From positions 1 through 6,533 of the forward strand of contig JAFANO010000116.1 of the NCBI GenBank assembly GCA_019232645.1: a stretch of 6,533 nt of DNA, written 5' to 3'. Position numbers and translations under genes: made by a program. The notes beneath the pieces were generated by a model that searched no databases, had not been told where the DNA came from, and saw nothing but the letters and a program-made list of their open reading frames with translations. This document shows, in pieces, positions 5,019 through 6,533 of the stretch. Source of the stretch: Planctomycetaceae bacterium. Its GTDB lineage: Bacteria > Planctomycetota > Planctomycetia > Isosphaerales > Isosphaeraceae. The stretch's first letter is position 1. Every line of letters begins with the position of its first letter.

Positions 5019-6533
5019 CTACTCCTCGGGGGCATCCCTCAGGGGGATTCGCTCCAGGAACCGGCGGACCAGCCCGCGGAGTCCGGTCCAGGAGAGGGTA
5101 TCGTGGCTGCCTGCGACGTCGTCGCGGCCCGACCAGAGGATCGGGGGGGCATCGGCCAGCGCTTGCGCCAGGGGAGAGTCGGGGGGCGCGAGGGCCCTGA
5201 GCCGACCGGGCCAGCAGGCGCCGGCGCGCCGGGGGGGCGTCGGCGACCAGGAGGCGCGGAGCGTCGCGGCGGCGGACCGCTCGGGACGCGCCTTCGCGCC
5301 CAGGCCGGCGGCGAGGGCGGACTCGCCCCAGCCGATCAGGACCGTCGCCTCGCGACGCGTCACCTCGAGCGGTCGGCCCGAGAGACGAGCCAGGCGTTGC
5401 ACGCCGTCGGCCGGGTCCGCGGGCTCCTGGCCCTTGAGGTACGACGCGACGAGCCGGGGCAGGACCCTCGTGGCGATCCGATCGGCGGCGGGCGGGTCGG
5501 CGGAGTGCAGCACGAGTAGGGTGCCGGCGACGTCGCCCGAGGGATCGACCAAGATGGAGCCCGAGAGGCCCCGGAGCTTGGGCCAGAGGTCCACCTCGGG
5601 GCGGACCCCGGCGGCGGTGGCGAGCAGGTTCAGCCGAGTCCGCAGCGGCGCGACCCGGTCGCGGGCCGAATCAGCCCGCTCGACTCGGTCCGCCAGCGCA
5701 AACGCCGCGTCCCAGGCCCGGGCGCCGGCGTCGAGCGCGACCGAGGCCGACGCCACGGTCCCCGAGGCCGGCAGCCATTCGAGCCAGGCCGGGTCGATCG
5801 TCGTCGCCGAGCCCGGCGAGGCCGCGGCGAACCGCGCCGAGATCGCGATCGTGAGGGTCTCGCCCTCCAGGCCGGCGACCGCCTCGGCGCCCTGACAGCC
5901 GCTCGCCCGCGGCACCTCGACCAGGCGACGGCGGCAGACCGGCCCGGACGCCGCGAGCGCCTGGGGGTCGAGCCGGAGCCACCAGCCGGTCTCGACCGGA
6001 GGACGATCGTCGACCCCGGCCCGGGCGCGCGCCAGGGCGACGGGTAGCTCGTCGCGCGACCCCGCCACGACCAGCACGCCGGGCACGCGCGCCACCACGG
6101 CCGAGCCGGGGGGGCCGAGCCGATCGATCGTGACACCGTTCCAGGGCGGATCGCTCCCGCCCCCGGTCAGCGTCAGCGCCGTCGCCATCGCGGCGACGGT
6201 CCCGTCGTCGCGCGGCACGGTCGCGTACCACCGGACATGCCCATCCCCGGGATCAAGGCCCAGGCCCAGCTCGGCCCCGTCGAGCATCCGGAACTCGGCG
6301 ATCATCTCCGGGTTCAGCGCCGCGATCGCGGCTTCCAAGGGCTTGCCCAGCCCCCGGGTCCCGCCAGTCGCGCGCTTCCAGGCTGCCAGCGCCGAGGCGG
6401 GGTCCGAGGACCGCGCGCCCCGGAACAGCGCGATCAGGCGCTCGAGCTGCCGGTCGGGCCGGATCGGCCGGATCGTCACCGCCTCGGAGGGTTCCGCCCC
6501 CCGCGCCAGTCCCGCGCCGATCCCGAGCAACAG
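5019..6533 (-). CDS. Probable exported protein of unknown function, 5' end outside the window
   Basis: The frame is open to the right edge (504 codons in view) and ends with TAG at 5019-5021. Its first visible residues, LLLGIGAGLARGAEP, look like the hydrophobic core and cleavage region of a signal peptide, so the true start is probably only a few codons beyond the edge. An in-frame TTG at 6530 is unlikely to be the start. The rest is Ala/Arg/Gly/Pro-rich with alternating strand-like segments (for example VVARVPGVLVVAGSRDEL and GSILVDPSGDVAGTLLVLHS) and a C-terminal WPGRLRAL region ending FLERIPLRDAPEE. I recognise no catalytic motif or named domain. The overall pattern recalls planctomycete-specific secreted proteins and perhaps DUF3352-like proteins, but that is a weak impression. 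Codon use is strongly G/C-ending, like the dipeptidase downstream, so a real gene is very likely. Confidence 0.8.
   Translation of the reverse strand: MLLGIGAGLARGAEPSEAVTIRPIRPDRQLERLIALFRGARSSDPASALAAWKRATGGTRGLGKPLEAAIAALNPEMIAEFRMLDGAELGLGLDPGDGHVRWYATVPRDDGTVAAMATALTLTGGGSDPPWNGVTIDRLGPPGSAVVARVPGVLVVAGSRDELPVALARARAGVDDRPPVETGWWLRLDPQALAASGPVCRRRLVEVPRASGCQGAEAVAGLEGETLTIAISARFAAASPGSATTIDPAWLEWLPASGTVASASVALDAGARAWDAAFALADRVERADSARDRVAPLRTRLNLLATAAGVRPEVDLWPKLRGLSGSILVDPSGDVAGTLLVLHSADPPAADRIATRVLPRLVASYLKGQEPADPADGVQRLARLSGRPLEVTRREATVLIGWGESALAAGLGAKARPERSAAATLRASWSPTPPRRAGACWPGRLRALAPPDSPLAQALADAPPILWSGRDDVAGSHDTLSWTGLRGLVRRFLERIPLRDAPEE

Noticed and set aside
5180..5290. Possible frameshift in the exported protein near the SPTPPRRAG segment, where G/C runs are long
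   Set aside because: The sequence on both sides stays in one frame with consistent G/C-ending codons and a plausible WPGRLRAL continuation, so no frameshift is needed.
4812..5895. Long plus-strand open frames (235 and 327 codons) opposite the dipeptidase and the exported protein
   Set aside because: Shadow frames expected in very GC-rich DNA. They are rich in Arg, Ala, Gly and Ser, overlap each other, and have no recognisable domain.
1..6533. CRISPR array, tRNA, rRNA, defence cluster or replication origin
   Set aside because: No regularly spaced repeats, no cloverleaf or rRNA-like stretches, and no defence or replication proteins were seen on either strand.

Overview
The window looks like a piece of a high-GC chromosome from a planctomycete, probably of the Isosphaeraceae type. 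This is an inference from the style of the proteins and the GC-rich codon use; no rRNA or other marker gene is present. Every supportable gene lies on the minus strand, so the biological reading order runs from the right edge to the left.

Right part (3915-6533): two very GC-rich genes of ordinary chromosomal appearance. The first is the 3' 504 codons of a probably exported protein of unknown function, whose start lies beyond the window edge. After an 84-base gap comes a complete peptidase M19 (membrane dipeptidase-like) enzyme that keeps every expected metal ligand.

Middle part (1641-3914): a gene-free stretch of about 330 bases, then an O-methyltransferase gene that stops after its N-terminal dimerisation domain because a complete single-ORF IS66-family insertion sequence (about 1.54 kb, imperfect 23-bp terminal inverted repeats) abuts it. 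The SAM-binding half of the methyltransferase is not found on the other side of the IS. The IS also has no visible 8-bp target duplication, so simple insertion does not explain the arrangement.

Left part (1-1640): an intact zinc-dependent, probably NADP(H)-using alcohol dehydrogenase of the cinnamyl-alcohol/YahK-like group, with a good ribosome binding site. It is followed within about 30 bases by a C-terminal remnant of a short-chain dehydrogenase/reductase. At the extreme left edge a short hydrophobic reading frame runs out of the window.

The left and middle parts are visibly less GC-rich than the right part and hold one IS, two broken genes and a 20-bp near-identical direct repeat (1605-1624 and 3823-3842) bracketing the IS and the broken methyltransferase. 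I read this as an accessory, rearranged segment next to a conserved chromosomal block. I found no convincing new multi-gene system. The points most worth following are the rearrangement history, the direct repeat and the uncharacterised exported protein.
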